A stretch of DNA of 64,000 nt from Euphorbia lathyris (GCF_963576675.1 NC_088910.1:106172807-106236806), one strand, 5' to 3'. Positions 10,632 through 24,240 are shown, counted from the stretch's first letter. Translations and numbers: made by a program. Notes: generated by a model not told the origin, from the letters alone.

Positions 10632-12195
10632 ATGTATAGATATAAGGAGGAGATGGAAGATTTGGGGATAATAGGAGGGTTAGTAGCTGTTCAATTTGTA
10701 TATGCAGGAAATTCAGTTTTTCTGAGTTATTTAATGTCTCTTGGTTTTACACCTTATACTATTGTTATTTTCACTACTCTTGCTACCTTTCTTATTACCA
10801 CTCCTGTTGCCATTTTATTTGAAAGGTACCCCTTTTTTATTTTTTTTATGTTTCGGTCTTCAATTTTTGGAAATTTATTCATGTTTTTCTAAGATTTTCT
10901 GATGAATTTCTGCAGAAGCAAATGGCCTAAGGAACTTACTTTGAAGTTGGTCATACAGCTTGTTTTTATTTCTTTTATGGGGTAAGCAATTCAATTAATT
11001 CTTCTTTTACTATGTTTCTGGGAAATAATTCATCTTAGAGGCTCCAATCGCGTTTTATATTCAAAATTGATTTTTCAATTCATTAGAGGTTTATTGTGAC
11101 AAGAATTAAAAGATTAATAGCTTAATATATAAAAAACTTATCCATTAAAATCGAAATGATCAAAGCCTCGAACATGTATTTTGCCTATAAGATGTTTAAC
11201 TTTTATTGGTATGATTAAAAATAGGAGTTGCTTATAAATTCTGTTGGTTGTAAGTTAAAGATGATAAAAATTTATATAGGATTAGCATATTTCTAGTCCC
11301 TCTATTTTATTTTATTTTTTAAAATATTTATAGCGAGAAATTTCTTTGATCTTGATCTTATTATGAGATAGTTCCGTCTTAATTAGTTGTTAATTGAATT
11401 AATGGTTCATGATTATCTTTAAAAAAAATTCAATTTGTAAGGACTAGGATGAACAATTAATTTGAACTCTACAAAATCAATTTCATCCAAAATAAACTTT
11501 AGGTATCAACGAGTGATGCATGTCTTTGTCAATTTGATGGTTAAATTAGCAAATGGATTCATAAAGTTCTGTTTTAGTCAAATTGATCCTTCAAAACTTA
11601 GTTGAGGGACTAAATTGACTCTTTATCTGAAGGACTCCTATAAATTAGTATTTTTGTAAATTTTCTAGTTAATACTTAATATTTTGTAAATTTTATATGT
11701 TTTGGCAGGGTGACTTTATTTCAGTCCTTTTTCTTAAAAGGGATTAAGCTAACTTCACCAGCACTAGCAACAGCAATGCCAAACCTTGCTCCTGGATTTA
11801 TTTTCCTCATCGCATGGACAGTCAGGTAAAATTATATATTTGACTTGCTATTTAATTGTCACGTCATACTTCCTAAAAATCAATTATGTCTAAAATATTT
11901 ATGTGATGATGTAGGTTAGAAAAGGTGAACCTAAGTTGCGTATACAGCAAAGTGAAGATAATGGGAACATTATTATGCGTAGCAGGTGCGATTACGATGA
12001 GCCTAATGCACAGTTCGAACAGAATTGATCAGCAAGATAAAGATTACAGTTTTGACAAGCAAAAGGTCATAGGTTGCTTGTATCTCGTTGCTGCTGTTTT
12101 TGTTCTTTCATCCAACGTTGTCTTGCAGGTATCTAATCGATGAAACAAATTTATAACTTTATCATTATCACACTTTCCATTCCAAAACACGTTAT

Positions 12196-12246
<51 letters not shown>

Positions 12247-13664
12247 TTACACTTGTTCACGCGCTTGTGTACCTGCCAGAACCAATAGAAAAATTTAGTA
12301 AAAAGATAGATTTTTTTAGGATTAAATATCCGCGACGGAAGTGTTCATCGTCTATTTCTTTTAGGCATATTATCCATTTGGATCCTTAAACTAAAGCTTG
12401 AAAGTTAATTAGAACCTTAAACTATCAAAATCATCAATCAGGTCCTTAAACTAAAAAATAATCATCAATCAGATCCGTAAACTAAGGAAAAATCATCAAT
12501 TGCGTCATCATCTTAAGTAAAAATCATCAACTGAGTATTATCGAAAATCATTCGGTTGAACAGATTAAAACTTTCTTCCCCAAATCCATCTTGAGTCAAC
12601 ACAAAGATCATTACAATTCATGTCAAATAGTTATAGTTTCTGATTTTAAAATATTATAAGGACTCAATTGATGATTTTTGCTTAGTTCAGGGACTTCATT
12701 GATGATTTTGATAGTTTAAAGTTCTAATTGACTTTGAAGTTTTAATTTAGGTGTTAAAACGAGTGTTATGCCTTTCTTTTATAATGTCAAATTTGTCATA
12801 GATTCTCGTAATTACAAAATTAGCTAATGTTTAGCGACGAATATTTCCGCCAGCGTAACCTTTGATATTTTTTCCCCGGAATCGGGATTCGATGGAATCT
12901 CCATGACCCCCCTACTTGAATAATTTTTAGGGGTCGGCCCGATTAGGCCAAACCCACAAACATATCTAGTATTTATTGATGCGGGATATGTTAACTTGTT
13001 GATTTTGTTAATTTTTAGCGACATAATGTGTGACATTACATGACAGGCTTCAACATTGGGTGATTTTCCAGCACCAACATCTCTATGTGCAATAACATCA
13101 TTAATCGGCGTCATCATAACCGCAATTGTCCAGTGGTTCGTTGATTACACATTTGAAATTACTTGGCCGCTAATAAGTGTCGGAAAACTAATCGCCTACT
13201 CTTTAATGGTAATTAATCCAATAACCAATTCAAAATTTTCGTTAATCATGTTATAATCTCAAATAATTAATTAATTACTGTAAAATGACAAAAAAAATAT
13301 AGGCAGGTGGAGTAGGTGGAGCATGTGTAAGCTTCAATGGATGGGCAATGAAAAAAAGAGGACCAGTTCTTGTATCCATGTTTAGCCCAATTTCAACTGT
13401 CGTCTCTGTTATTCTCTCAATTGTCACTTTAGGCGACACTATTAAAATCGGAAGGTAATTTTTCATTAATTTTGGGTAATTAAATTATAGTTTAGGCTAA
13501 TTAATTTATAATTAAATGTTAATGAATGCAGCTTAGCGGGTATGGTACTGATGTTTACTGGATTATATTTCGTGCTATGGGCAAAGGGAAAAGAGAAATT
13601 CGGACATGGAGATACATTGGAAAGTTTAAGTGAGTTGGAATCGAAGAAACCTCTGTTAAGTTGA
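10632..13664 (+). CDS. WAT1-related (UMAMIT / nodulin MtN21) EamA transporter
   Basis: Seven exons: 10632-10825, 10916-10981, 11709-11825, 11915-12128, 13047-13208, 13303-13454, 13532-13664. All six introns are GT-AG and phases agree, giving 345 residues with stop TGA. A second in-frame ATG at 10653 (338 residues) has a better context and follows a short leader, so either may be used. The protein has ten hydrophobic segments in two EamA repeats (about 13-145 and 165-320), with family-typical stretches such as GVTLFQSFFLKGIKLTSPA and ATAMPNLAPGFIF. Plant members are membrane exporters/importers of amino acids, auxin-type metabolites or other small molecules; the substrate here cannot be read. 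It most resembles the Arabidopsis At5g47470-type branch as I remember it. No break is seen; it is the one intact host gene in the window. Confidence 0.9.
12198..12243. repeat. (TA)n microsatellite in intron 4
   Basis: Long pure TA run shortly after the intron 4 donor site. Confidence 0.9.
12363..12773. mobile_element. Long-TIR MITE in intron 4 of the transporter gene
   Basis: 411 bp with arms of about 100 bp that are inverted copies: AGGCAT at the left, ATGCCT at the right. Each arm is made of ~30-bp units repeating TTAAACTA...ATCATCAATCAGGTCC. The flanks are the identical 7-mer TTCTTTT (12356-12362 and 12774-12780). It accounts for nearly half of intron 4 and does not touch splice sites. 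Confidence 0.7.
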
Positions 13665-14030
13665 CAAAGGATAGGATGTAATAATTAAATTAAATTAATT
13701 GTAATTTATGTTTTTCATTAGGCAGAAAGAAAGAAGGTAGTGATCAATACACACAACTGATGGACACAAGCTTGGATTAATACGTACTTTCAATACTTCC
13801 AAAATTTCAATTTACTCCTTAATCATCATTATGTTCCCTAATTAATTACAACTCTGTATACAAAAAATAAATATTTATTGGGGAAGGGTATAATATAATT
13901 CAAGTTATGTTTAATGACAGAAAAAAAAAAATTATATGTGTATTGCTGTTTTATATTGCTTATGAGTATTTCCATTTTATTAAATTGAAAGAGGAGTTTT
14001 TAGGGTTTTAAAATTATATGTTAATAATAA
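13665..14030 (+). other. 3' flank of the WAT1-related gene
   Basis: Probably 3' UTR and downstream DNA; an AATAAA lies near 13866. No other gene seen. Confidence 0.45.
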
Positions 14031-14480
14031 AGCCATAATCATTCTCCGGTCCTCAGTCTTTCATTTTTTAGTGTATTAAGTTCTTGATGTTTTATTTGGA
14101 AACATTAAATTCATGTTCATTTATTTTTATAACGTTGTCAAATTAGTCAATTGTGAATATTTAATTCAGTTTTAAAAATGTTATTTATTTCATCTGTATT
14201 TGAAATTATAGTTTTTATAGTTGAAAATAAATTTTTTACAAGTTTTTCTATGGTCATAATATATATTTTAAATATTATTTCGGACTGTTAAAAATTAAAA
14301 TTTCAAATACAATTGAAATGAATAATACTCTATTAACCTAATTTTATCTTCAAAGCTGACTTTTATGGTCATTAGGAGTTTAATGTGATAGAAAATAAAA
14401 CATTAGAGATTTAATGTGTTCGGATAAAAGATCAAGGGTTTAATGAAAAAAAAAAAGAAGGGCTCAAGTTGCTTTTTGCC
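14031..14480. mobile_element. Long-TIR MITE, relative of 2091-2542
   Basis: The arms share the same ~30-bp unit pattern (CTTGATSTTTTATYYGG-ACATTAA) with the copy at 2091. The right end reads GCTTTTTGCC; the left end AGCCATAATC is diverged. Older than the first copy by eye. Target duplication uncertain. Confidence 0.6.
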
Positions 14481-17400
14481 AATAATGAATACCGTTGTGC
14501 TCTTTTAAAACTTTTTGTCAAATAATTCGTGTACAATAATTTTGAGTTCAAATACTTAAAACATATATAAAAAAAAAGATAATAAACTTGAATTAGGTAG
14601 GTCAAATGTATAAATATTAGTATATAATTTTAGTATTTTATCTATTTAATTTTAGCCTTTTTACAATTTGTCTTGGTTCTATTGTAAGGTTCTTGTGTTA
14701 GTTTTAAGAGTTGTTAGTTGTTAGAAACATATAAATTCATTACTTTAAATGATTTTATCTAACATTCTACCCATCCATCCATAGTTCAAAATCATTTTTG
14801 TTTTACTTGAGTTTGAAGAAACTAAGTTGTCAAATTCAATTTTTAGTTTTAAACTAAATTTATTAAAATATCAACTCCAAAAAAACCTTGATTGTTCATT
14901 TCAAAATAAAATTACATTTAATAACTTAATTCCATTAGTCTCAAAAGTTTAAATTGATTTTGCAAAAAAGGAACTATTTGGATTTTTTTATTGAAAGAAA
15001 TTAATCAATAAGGGTAAATACATATTTTTCTAGGGGTAAGTTCTACTCTAACATTAATAGTTATGATAATTTTACTCCTAACATCTAACATTGTGCAACT
15101 TTTACTCTTAACATTGGTAATCAAGATCGAGAGCAATTTTAATCCAACGTTCACAAATTGGGTCAATTTATGAATTAATTCATTAATTATGTCTTCTCAG
15201 TCATGGATTTTATCATCTTTGTTGCATACATACGTTTTTTTTTTATCACTCATCATTAACATATCATAAGATATTAAAAATTATAATATGTTTTGTATAA
15301 GTTGGATAAAAAAAACTTTAAATATTTTATCGAATTTAAAAATATTAATCTCTAATTCCATTATAAAATTTTAATAACATAATTTTTTTTCCAGAACCAA
15401 CTAATATACAATATGAGAATAAAATATGTATATTTAATAACTTTTGAAATTGATCCAACTTACAAACGTTAACGGTAAAATTGCTTTTAGAGATTAGGGT
15501 ATAATTGCAATTGATTTTTTTTTGCTCCTTATCATTTTTTTTAATATTTAAAAACCCCCCAAATTCCATTTTAAGTTGGAGGATTTTGAAGATATTATAT
15601 ATATTTTATAAGAAAAGAAGATATTATATTTTAAGAAAAACAGTTTAGGCTGAACACAATTGCTATCCTTTTGTATATGATTTTGGGCCCTCCACCATCC
15701 ATGGCTATCATATCCATTGCTGAGCCCATCTTTAGAGATATTTCCTAAATCTCTTTCCCATTTTCAATTATTTCTTTTATATCCATTTTAGTATAATTGA
15801 AGAATATATATATTAAAATTTTGGATAAAATACAAAAAAAAAATGTGGTTAGCCCATTTATAAATACAATCATGTGTTTTAAATTTTACAAACATGAGTC
15901 AGTATTTTACATTGTTAATACACAATGAAATATTTTTTAGTATGGTTACAAATCGATAAAGTTGAATGGTCTATTTAATAATTTCATTGCATTAAGAGGA
16001 GTTGCGTTTTTCTACATAAGCATAATGCAAAGACTCCGTTTTTTCGATAATAGATAAGACATAGTTCATTCAATGCGTGTTTTAAGCAATTGGATTCCAA
16101 AGAGTTGGCTTCATTCTTTTAATGTTTGATATATATTGAGTGATAAGGTTAAGATATTTGTTTTGGGTTTATCTTTAGATGAAACTCGAGAAGGTGTGTA
16201 TGCACCATTTCAAAAAAAAAATATAATCTTTATTAAAAAAAATAGCATCATAGGATTTGAACTCATAACCTTTACATTAAAATATACATCTTAAATCAAC
16301 TCAACAATTTGAAAAATATTAAAATAATACTACATGTACACTAATGTAAACCAAAATTAGAGGGGCTATCAAGGTTGAAATTATTGATACTGTAGAGTGA
16401 AGGCTGCAGTTTGGGGGACGGCGCCTCCCCGGGTTTTGGGCTAGACCCGCCACTAAAAACAATTATATTAAGAAAGTGAGATATTAAGCTATCTGGTAGT
16501 CGTGGAACGCCAGCACGAAGAAAATTGAATATATAAAATAAAATAAACGCTAAATAATAAAATATAAAAAGAAAATTGAATTGACAAATATAACTTTTGA
16601 CTTTTTTTTTACCAAAAACTCTTCTTCATTAATTTGTAACAGTGTGGTACGATGGTGTCATGAGCAGTTACATATCCAGGACCCTTAATACAAATAGACG
16701 CGTCATAACTTCCATACAAATTGCTTCTCAATACAATTTCGTTCAAATTCATTAAAATTTAAGGGAAACGAGACAATGCTGCTTAATCAATCTCACTCCT
16801 TCCTCGCATTCTGGCTGTAGACGGCAGACATACCCTAGGTTGAGTTGCCCTTTATAGGACTTGAGTGTGGAAGCTTTACAATACCTCACTGTCACCAGAC
16901 CTTTGATACCCGCAACTACTTTAAATGTGAAAGGAGTGAAGTTAGCCTAGTTTAAAATTAGACTATTAGATTAGTAAGATCAATTGTACATTTTTCCTTG
17001 TTGTCGAACGAGATGGAGGACTTTTGACTTACTTTCCTTCAATGTAACGGAATTCTCCGATATGACACTACACGGCAAAAAAACAAAGCTTTTCTCTTGA
17101 CTAATTATGGAAACTACGGAAGTGTGCCGCGAGTTACTTCCTGACCGAGAAATTAATTGTTTTCTCTTACTTCTCATGATATAAAACACAAATTTCTGTT
17201 TGTAAAGTTTTGAATCATGAGATTTTATTTGCAAATATATCAAACCACATAATTAGGAAAGGTTACAATTACTACTTGACTAGATAGGATTTAGTTAGGA
17301 ATAAACAATAAATATGAAACAAAAACAAAATATTAATAAAACAGAACAAGAGATTATCAAGCAACTTGTTGACAATTATACCTCACCTCTAATAATTTGA

Positions 17401-17739
17401 TTTTGGCTCTTTTTATCATTATTATGATTATTAGTATTATTTATTTATTAAGAAAAAGAAAGTTTATATCAAGAAAAATGAACAAAATCGGAAACAGCAA
17501 CAAATCTCATAAAATGAGGCGTTGAATCCAAAACAGTCGAATTAGATAGTTGCGAATACAGGATTACTCAGTTGGGGGTCAATTTTACACGTGCGTTCGC
17601 AAAAAAAAAAAATGTTAAATCGAATTTGCTCAATCTTTTTTGTATATATGCGTGTTATAATTTGAATGACCAAGAACCAATTTTTAAGTATTAATGTACA
17701 ATTTCTCAAAATTAAGCTAGATTTCGTTTAATAGTCCTA
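14481..17739. other. Gene-free AT-rich DNA
   Basis: I see no coding region. At 16240-16320 a minus-strand segment has a B-box-like GAGTTCAAATCC and a weak A box and may be a decayed tRNA-derived SINE. A GC-rich patch near 16400-16450 was not recognised. Confidence 0.4.
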
Positions 17740-17965
17740 ACATATAACAAAAATTGGATTTAGGGAGGGCTGAACAAGTAAAAAAAATTAAAAATTTTTA
17801 TTTCAGAGGGCCTATCAGGCCAAAAAAAATTAATAATTTGGATTTAAGGAGATCTAACATGGCAAAAACAAAAAAAAAAAATTAGAAATTTGGATTTAGG
17901 GAGGCTTAACAGTAAATTTAGATTTAAAGAAGACTAACAAAAAAAAAGGATTTAGGAGTACCAAA
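17740..17965. repeat. Imperfect tandem repeat, ~60-bp unit
   Basis: Several diverged repeats of an A-rich unit containing GGATTTAGGGAGGGCT or close variants, directly left of the Tourist-like MITE. Confidence 0.5.
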
Positions 17966-17982
17966 TAGATCCAAAATATTAA

Positions 17983-18629
17983 GGGCCCGTTTGGTAAGAT
18001 GTAATGGGCTTTGTAATGGAATGCTCATTACATTGAAGGGTCATTATTATGTTTGGTTGCACTTTAAAATTTTGTTGTAATGGAATGAGAAATCCATAGA
18101 TTAAATTTTGTTTAACAACTATTGTAATCCCCATTACATAAAAAAAAATGGATTGAATTCTCATTACATCCAACAAGTAATCATAATTTTTAGCTTTAAA
18201 GTTCTATCTAATCTCTCATTTGTCAAATCTCATTTCTCATCATTCTCAAAAACGCAAAAACTAGAAAACCTAAAAACGAAAAAAAAGAAAAAAAAACAGG
18301 AAAAATAAGAAAATGAGAAAATAGAAAAAAACGGTGAAAATGGAAAACGAAAAAAACGAGAAAAATGTAAAAAAATACTATGAAAACACGGAAAATTATA
18401 TACTAATTTCGCGATTTTCATGTTTTTTTTGTTGATTTTAATTATGTAAATAATATTTTGCGATTACGTTTAACTAAGCAAACATAAGTATTGTAATGGT
18501 AATTACATTTCATCATTTTTTTTACCAAACATGGTAATGGAATGATTATTCCATTCCATTACATTACAACTTTGATTACATTGCAACTTTGATTACATTA
18601 CATTGCATTACGTCATACCAAACGCACTC
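17983..18629. mobile_element. Tourist-like MITE (PIF/Harbinger type)
   Basis: Left end GGGCCCGTTTGGTAAGATGT, right end on the minus strand GAGTGCGTTTGGTATGACGT, with TAA on both sides (17980-17982 and 18630-18632). The subterminal DNA is rich in TGTAATGG/CCATTACA words. The interior is A-rich with no coding capacity. Confidence 0.8.
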
Positions 18630-18685
18630 TAAATTTTTGAATCTTGGACAAGCCTAAAACGTAATGGACTATTTTGGAGGGGCTA

Positions 18686-20349
18686 TGTCACGTCCATGTC
18701 TAAATTTCTAAAATTTATATTTTGATATAAGTATATATTATAATTATTAGGTGTGTGAAGTTAATTTGGTGCTATAGAAAAAGTTTGGAGTTAATTCGAT
18801 GGTTTTATGTGTAAATTAAAAGTTTAGAGTAATTTTAAAAAGATTATATAAAGATGGAGGATCAAACTGGATTTTTTCCAGATTTGGATCTATGTTCCAA
18901 ATTAATTGCGTGATGATCATTCTCATCATCTCAGTTTTTTTTTCTTTTTCTTATCTTTCTCGCCTCTTCGTCATTTTTATCGTTCCTGAACCGTTTCTCC
19001 ACTGTTTCTTTGATTTACGGAGATTTGACCATCCGAATCACTCGAAATTTAAACCATAGCATCCTTATATATATAGATCTAAGTCCTAATCGAAGAGTTT
19101 TTGAGTTTCGGCAGTGTTTGAAGGGAAATGTCTTAGACAATATTTAGAGGAGAATTGAACGGGTGTGTTTTCTTCAATTAGTGACCAAAGTAAGTAACTA
19201 TCAACTATATTTTGAGTTTTATATATATAGATATATATATATATATATATAATCAAAGAAGTTTCAGAAATTGATATTTTAGGGTTATGCAGGAATTTTA
19301 TAAAATTGGGATTTTTCATGATTTTGCTTTTTATTGTGAAATTATGGTTCAAATGAAGCTATGGACTATGCTTTTATGTGAATTTCAGATTTTACTTGAT
19401 TATGTTGATTTAAGGCTTAATTTGATTGATTAACTTTGGAATTTTTATTGATTAAGGATTGATATTTTGAATAACTGTGGTTATTTTTACAAAAGAGCTA
19501 TTTGAAGCCAAATGATTTATGGTTATGAAATAGTTTGGAATTTGATTGTGAAATGAAATTTGAGTACGTTATGATTTTATGATTTTATATCCATCGAGAG
19601 TTATCCGGATCGGTAGTTTTATATTTGAAGACCATGTTCAGTGAGGGACATGGCATGTGTACACAGTCTGAAGACCTATTGGGTATGACAGCGAAGTGTT
19701 GGGTAAGACCATATGGGATAGGCAGTGTTAAGAGACGTCTCGACTATATTTGTGGTTATGAATTGATACTTAAGGGGAGAAACTCGAGGATGGATACAAT
19801 GTTTTAAGTTCATTTGGATTATGTTTTCGGTTATGATTGATTTTGATATAAGTTTTACGTTTAATTGAATATGAGTTGGTTTGATAAAACATTTATTTGA
19901 TTATGAATTGGTTTGATAAAACGTTTATTTGTTTTGATTCGTTTTGATAAGATGCATTATATATATAAAGTTATATGAACTTAAGTTTTGAGTATATTTT
20001 ATAAGGTTTTGCTTAAATCCCTTTATAAATGTATATATGTAGCTATGTTAAGTCAAGTTGGTTTTTTTATAGCTGATAGTTTCTTACTGAGATTTTTGTC
20101 TCACATTTTTAAATGTTTTAATGTTTTTAGGTGAGAAAGTATAGGATATAGAGAAGGTTGCCGACCGATTAGGCGAGGTTTGGAAGTTGGCTGCTTATTG
20201 TTAGAATTATGGTTAGAATTTTGGTATTTCAATTGTAGTATAATATGATATTATGATATTTGGATAATTTGGAGACTCCTGAGTATTGATTGTGATCTTT
20301 CTATTTCACGCCCGATGCCGATTGAGGTCGTCTAGGGTCGGGTGTGACA
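18686..20349 (+). mobile_element. Solo LTR, 1664 bp, gypsy (Tekay-like)
   Basis: Ends TGTCACGTCC...GGTCGGGTGTGACA, with identical flanks GGCTA (18681-18685 and 20350-20354). The terminal GTGACA and the overall composition resemble Tekay/Del LTRs. Small ORFs such as 19625-19807 lie inside and are not genes. No internal retroelement domain accompanies it. Confidence 0.8.
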
Positions 20350-20354
20350 GGCTA

Positions 20355-23036
20355 ATTCAACACCCGGCTGATTTTTTTTTTAGACAGGGGAACTGAAACT
20401 ACCTGCAGTCAATGTGGTTTCGGCGGCCCTGTCTATGCCCCTGAGACTAGGCCAATCATACGCAACCTTAACTAACCACTTTACATGGCTAACTCGACCA
20501 ATCTCACACTCCCTAGCTAGACCACGACAAGCGAGAAGGATGAAATGTATCAACTATTGCTTTCGCATCCAACTCAAGCCACATGACCCCCCAACCATAG
20601 GACTTGACCCATTCCAGCACAATTTTGATGACACCATTTTATTTGCTAAAGAACAAGATTTGTTTGTTGATGACACCATTTAATTTGCTATAAGAAAATT
20701 AAAGACTATCAAGAGCAAGAATACATTATCAAGTTCTTCATGGTGTTAATAAGAATTTTGCTACTGTTAAGTCTCATACTTTTTTAATGCAAAAAAATTC
20801 AAAATTTGTGGATATAAGTAATTAATTCACACCCTTTTGCTTGGATCATCAAAGAGAGTTGCAAGTATTAGGAAAAAGACTATGAGATTATTTTTATCAC
20901 ATCTATCTATCCGGAGGGCAATCGTACTATTGGTTGGATGTCAAGCTTCATATGGTCGATTTTTATAGGCCATCATGAGTGTGGTGTGCCTCATGCAGAC
21001 ATTCAATATATTCTCTTCAAAGCATGTTGTGATACTAAGCTTAGTGAGGATTATTTGAACATAGTTATTTCTCTTTCTTTCTTTCTTCTTTTTCTCCATT
21101 GTTTAGCCTTCTTTTACTCACTCATTCAATTGCTTTTGCAGTTATGAAAAACCTTTCACAGTGGAAGCAATTGTGAAGGAAATACAAACGACGTATATGA
21201 ATTTCCTTTGCAGTTGTGTCCATCGCAGAAGGTTTTTCATGACTGTAAAACTATCAAGTTATTGAAATAAGAGAATTTTTAACACATTTAATCACGCAAA
21301 TAGATCCCAAATAAGTGTCCAATGCATAAACATTCTACTAAACATAACTCTAACTCTAGTAAGACCTTAAATCATACCAAAAACTAAACCCCAACTCGTA
21401 ACCCTAATAAACCCTAAACTCTAAACATGATGTGATTTCATGTTATTAGATGCACATTCTTTCCGACTTTTGCCATTGAATTTGAAGCAAAAATCCGTCG
21501 AAAATCGCAACCAAAATCATAGCAGTTTGTTCGCAGGTGTTATCGCTTTGAGAGGATTCCGCAATTGCTTCACATAACACTTTTGTCCGTAGTTAGTGGT
21601 TAGAACTATATAGTAAGAGTATTTTGAAAAAGTTAACAATGAACGTATCGAGTTTGATAAGATGTGTTGTAATGATTCAAAAATATAAACGTACCTCTAG
21701 ATTGAGCCAATGTTATAATTAGCCCATAATTTAAAGGTGGCATACTTGACAATTGATGTGATATGTATTTCTAACCGTTTTTAATCTATTAGTTGAAGTG
21801 AATTGAGAGACTTGTGATAATATTGATCATTTATCTACAAAGCTTCCAACATGGTTCTTTATAAGCTAAATTTGAGTTTTTCTGCAAGTTGCAATTCAAA
21901 TTTAGTATTTTTTACAATTTTTTTTTTGTTTGCGATTTTCTTTTTTCTTAGTGTATATAGATAAATCCCAACTAGGATTTTGTACTATAAAGTCAATATG
22001 AAACCATTTTATTGTATATGATAAAGGTAATATTAATATTCTCCAATAATTTTTTAGACAAATTTGATTCCCTCCCCATAAGGCAAAAAAATAATAAAAG
22101 GAATTAGGGTAACTTTAATGCTAAAGAACATAACATGTGAAAGGTAAATAGGCCTAGAGACAGTATGTGAAACATGTGCTTAAGAAAGATGAAACATAAG
22201 TGGATCAAAATTTTATGTGCAATTATTCTTTGCTTGCTTGTTTCTGTGTCTGCTGAAACACTTACTTTTGGTTTCATCTTAATTCTCTATTTTTTTCAAA
22301 AAAAAAAATTGGTTTGCCATTACACAATGTCCCTCCATCCTTAAGCAAGTTATTTTATGCATATACATTGTTTGTCTGCTATGTTATTTTTGCCCTTTTC
22401 TATTCCACTTGTGAGTTAATTAATTAGTAACTACTAATTAATGACAATGTCCTTGTGTGGGCTGTGGCTAATCTCCTATATTTTATGTAGCAAAAGGGCT
22501 AATCTTGTAATTAATGTTGAGTATTTGTTTCTAAAATTACAATTCCTTATAACATGTGTACGCTCATACTAGACGTGTCAAAATGTGTATAATGATCACC
22601 ATTTAATGTGGAAGTCCATGATCCCGTAAAAGACACATTTTAGATAGATCACCGGCTAAAACCTTGTTATATCTATTTTTTTATTTGAATTTAAAATTAT
22701 TAAGAAGTTCTGTCTAAATTTCATGGCATATTGATAAATCAAGAGACAAGTATATAAATTTTCATGTTTTGGATAGTTTATGAGCCCAAAATACCTTTAG
22801 TCAAATTCAAATACAAACCCGGCTTAGATAGTGATAACTGGTTACCTGATATTATTTACGTGTTCAAATTGCCTCAGTAACCCGACGTCGTTAATAACCT
22901 GTAAAACAATAGCGCAGGTTAAACGGGGTCGGAGTTCGAGGAACCCGCTCCGATGACCAAGTCAGTTTGTGATTTGGATCGGCTTGAAGGGTATGAACTA
23001 GTTGTGAGATAGTAGTTAACATACCATATCATGTTT
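20355..23036. other. Gene-free region
   Basis: Short ORFs at 20414-20683 and 20938-21147 show no recognisable domain. An imperfect hairpin (21132-21256) is the only structured item I find. The rest is AT-rich and unassigned. Confidence 0.4.
21132..21256. repeat. Imperfect inverted repeat / hairpin
   Basis: Two arms of about 50 nt share ATGAAAAACCTT and TTTTGCAGT-like words in inverted orientation, with roughly ten mismatches and a loop of about 17 nt. It could be a small foldback or MITE, or a miRNA-like precursor. The strand is undetermined. Confidence 0.55.
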
Positions 23037-23037
23037 T

Positions 23038-23068
<31 letters not shown>

Positions 23069-23077
23069 GTATATATA
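23037..23077. repeat. (TA)n-rich microsatellite at the foldback boundary
   Basis: TA repeats with single TACA/TGTA interruptions immediately before GGGGAGGGCTC. Confidence 0.85.
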
Positions 23078-23135
23078 GGGGAGGGCTCTTGTGAGAACCC
23101 TTTTTTAGGTGAGGACACTTCCTTATGGTGAGAAC

Positions 23136-23159
23136 ACTCAAAACTACGTAGTTTTGAGT
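23136..23159. repeat. Perfect 24-bp palindrome, foldback 1 left arm
   Basis: Core CAAAACTACGTAGTTTTG extended by ACT on the left and AGT on the right. The equivalent in the right arm (about 24904-24927) has a damaged centre. Confidence 0.85.
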
Positions 23160-23197
23160 AGGAAAATTAAAAAAAATCACTGCTGGTTACTGCTTAT

Positions 23198-23260
23198 AAA
23201 GGGGTTTGAACCTTGGACTTCTCAACTACACTTCACACTGCTTACCACTGAGCTAATTAG
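23198..23260 (-). promoter_or_regulatory. tRNA-like Pol III A/B boxes in foldback 1 left arm
   Basis: On the minus strand TTAGCTCAGTGGTAAGCA (A box) is followed by GGTTCAAACCCC (B box) at tRNA-like spacing. Transcription would point leftward, out of the element. Confidence 0.6.
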
Positions 23261-23654
23261 TTTTCTTGTATATTGTGCCGCGCGCTGCTTAATATATCAT
23301 TGCCCTTTTAGCTTCTATTGTTTAATATTTGATACATGCACTTATTAATATCGATTAAATATGCATAATAATAAATTATTAATAGGAATAAAAAGAAATG
23401 TGCATAATAATGAATTATTAATAGAAAAAAAAATTCAAGAACATGCTCTAATTTCTTATTTATTTAATTCCTCTATATTTTTGTAATTTATATTTTAAAA
23501 TGTTAAGGACGATGTTCTAAATATTGTTACATGGTAAATGCTATGCTTACTTTGTTTTTGACAAAGTAAGCCTTACTTTGTGTGTTTTCACCATTGGATT
23601 AATTTTACACTCCATAATGTTTTAAAAAAATAGTAAATATATGGATCATTTTTG

Positions 23655-24240
23655 CATTTGTTCTATAATATAATTTATAACTCATACTCTAAATAACATA
23701 ACGTATGTTCTAAAAAACATAACGTATGTTCTAAAGTTTATATTTTGTGTTCCAAAAATTAAGTATAATGTTATAAAAAAAATTAGTAGATATCTCGATC
23801 GTTTTTTTCATTTGTTCTATAATATAATTTATAACTCATGTTCGAAAAAACATAACACATGTTCTAAAAAACATAACTTATGTTCTAAAAAATATGTCGT
23901 ATGTTCTAAACTTCATAGTTCGTGTTTTAAAAGTTAAAATATATATTCTAACGTTTTTTAAAAAAAATATATAGTTTGTGTTCCAAAAATTAAGTATAAT
24001 GTTCTAAAAAAATCAGTAGATATCTGGATCGTTTTTTCATTTGTTCTATAATATAATTTATAACTTATGTTCGAAAAAACATAACACATGTTCTAAAAAA
24101 CATATCGTATGTTCTAAAAAATATGTCGTACGTTCTAAACTTCATAGTCCGTGTTTTAAAAGTTAAAATATATGTTCTAACGTATGTTTTAAAAAATATA
24201 TTTTCTTATATAGCATAAATTACAAAAAAATATAAAGGAA
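23655..24240. repeat. Internal tandem repeats of foldback 1
   Basis: Units start CATTTGTTCTATAATATAAT at 23655, 23809 and 24039 (spacings 154 and 230). Within each are many ATGTTCTAAAAAACATAAC-type words. AT-rich and non-coding. Confidence 0.75.

Noticed and set aside
20414..21147. Small ORFs as host genes
   Set aside because: No recognisable domain, no supporting splice structure, low-complexity translation.
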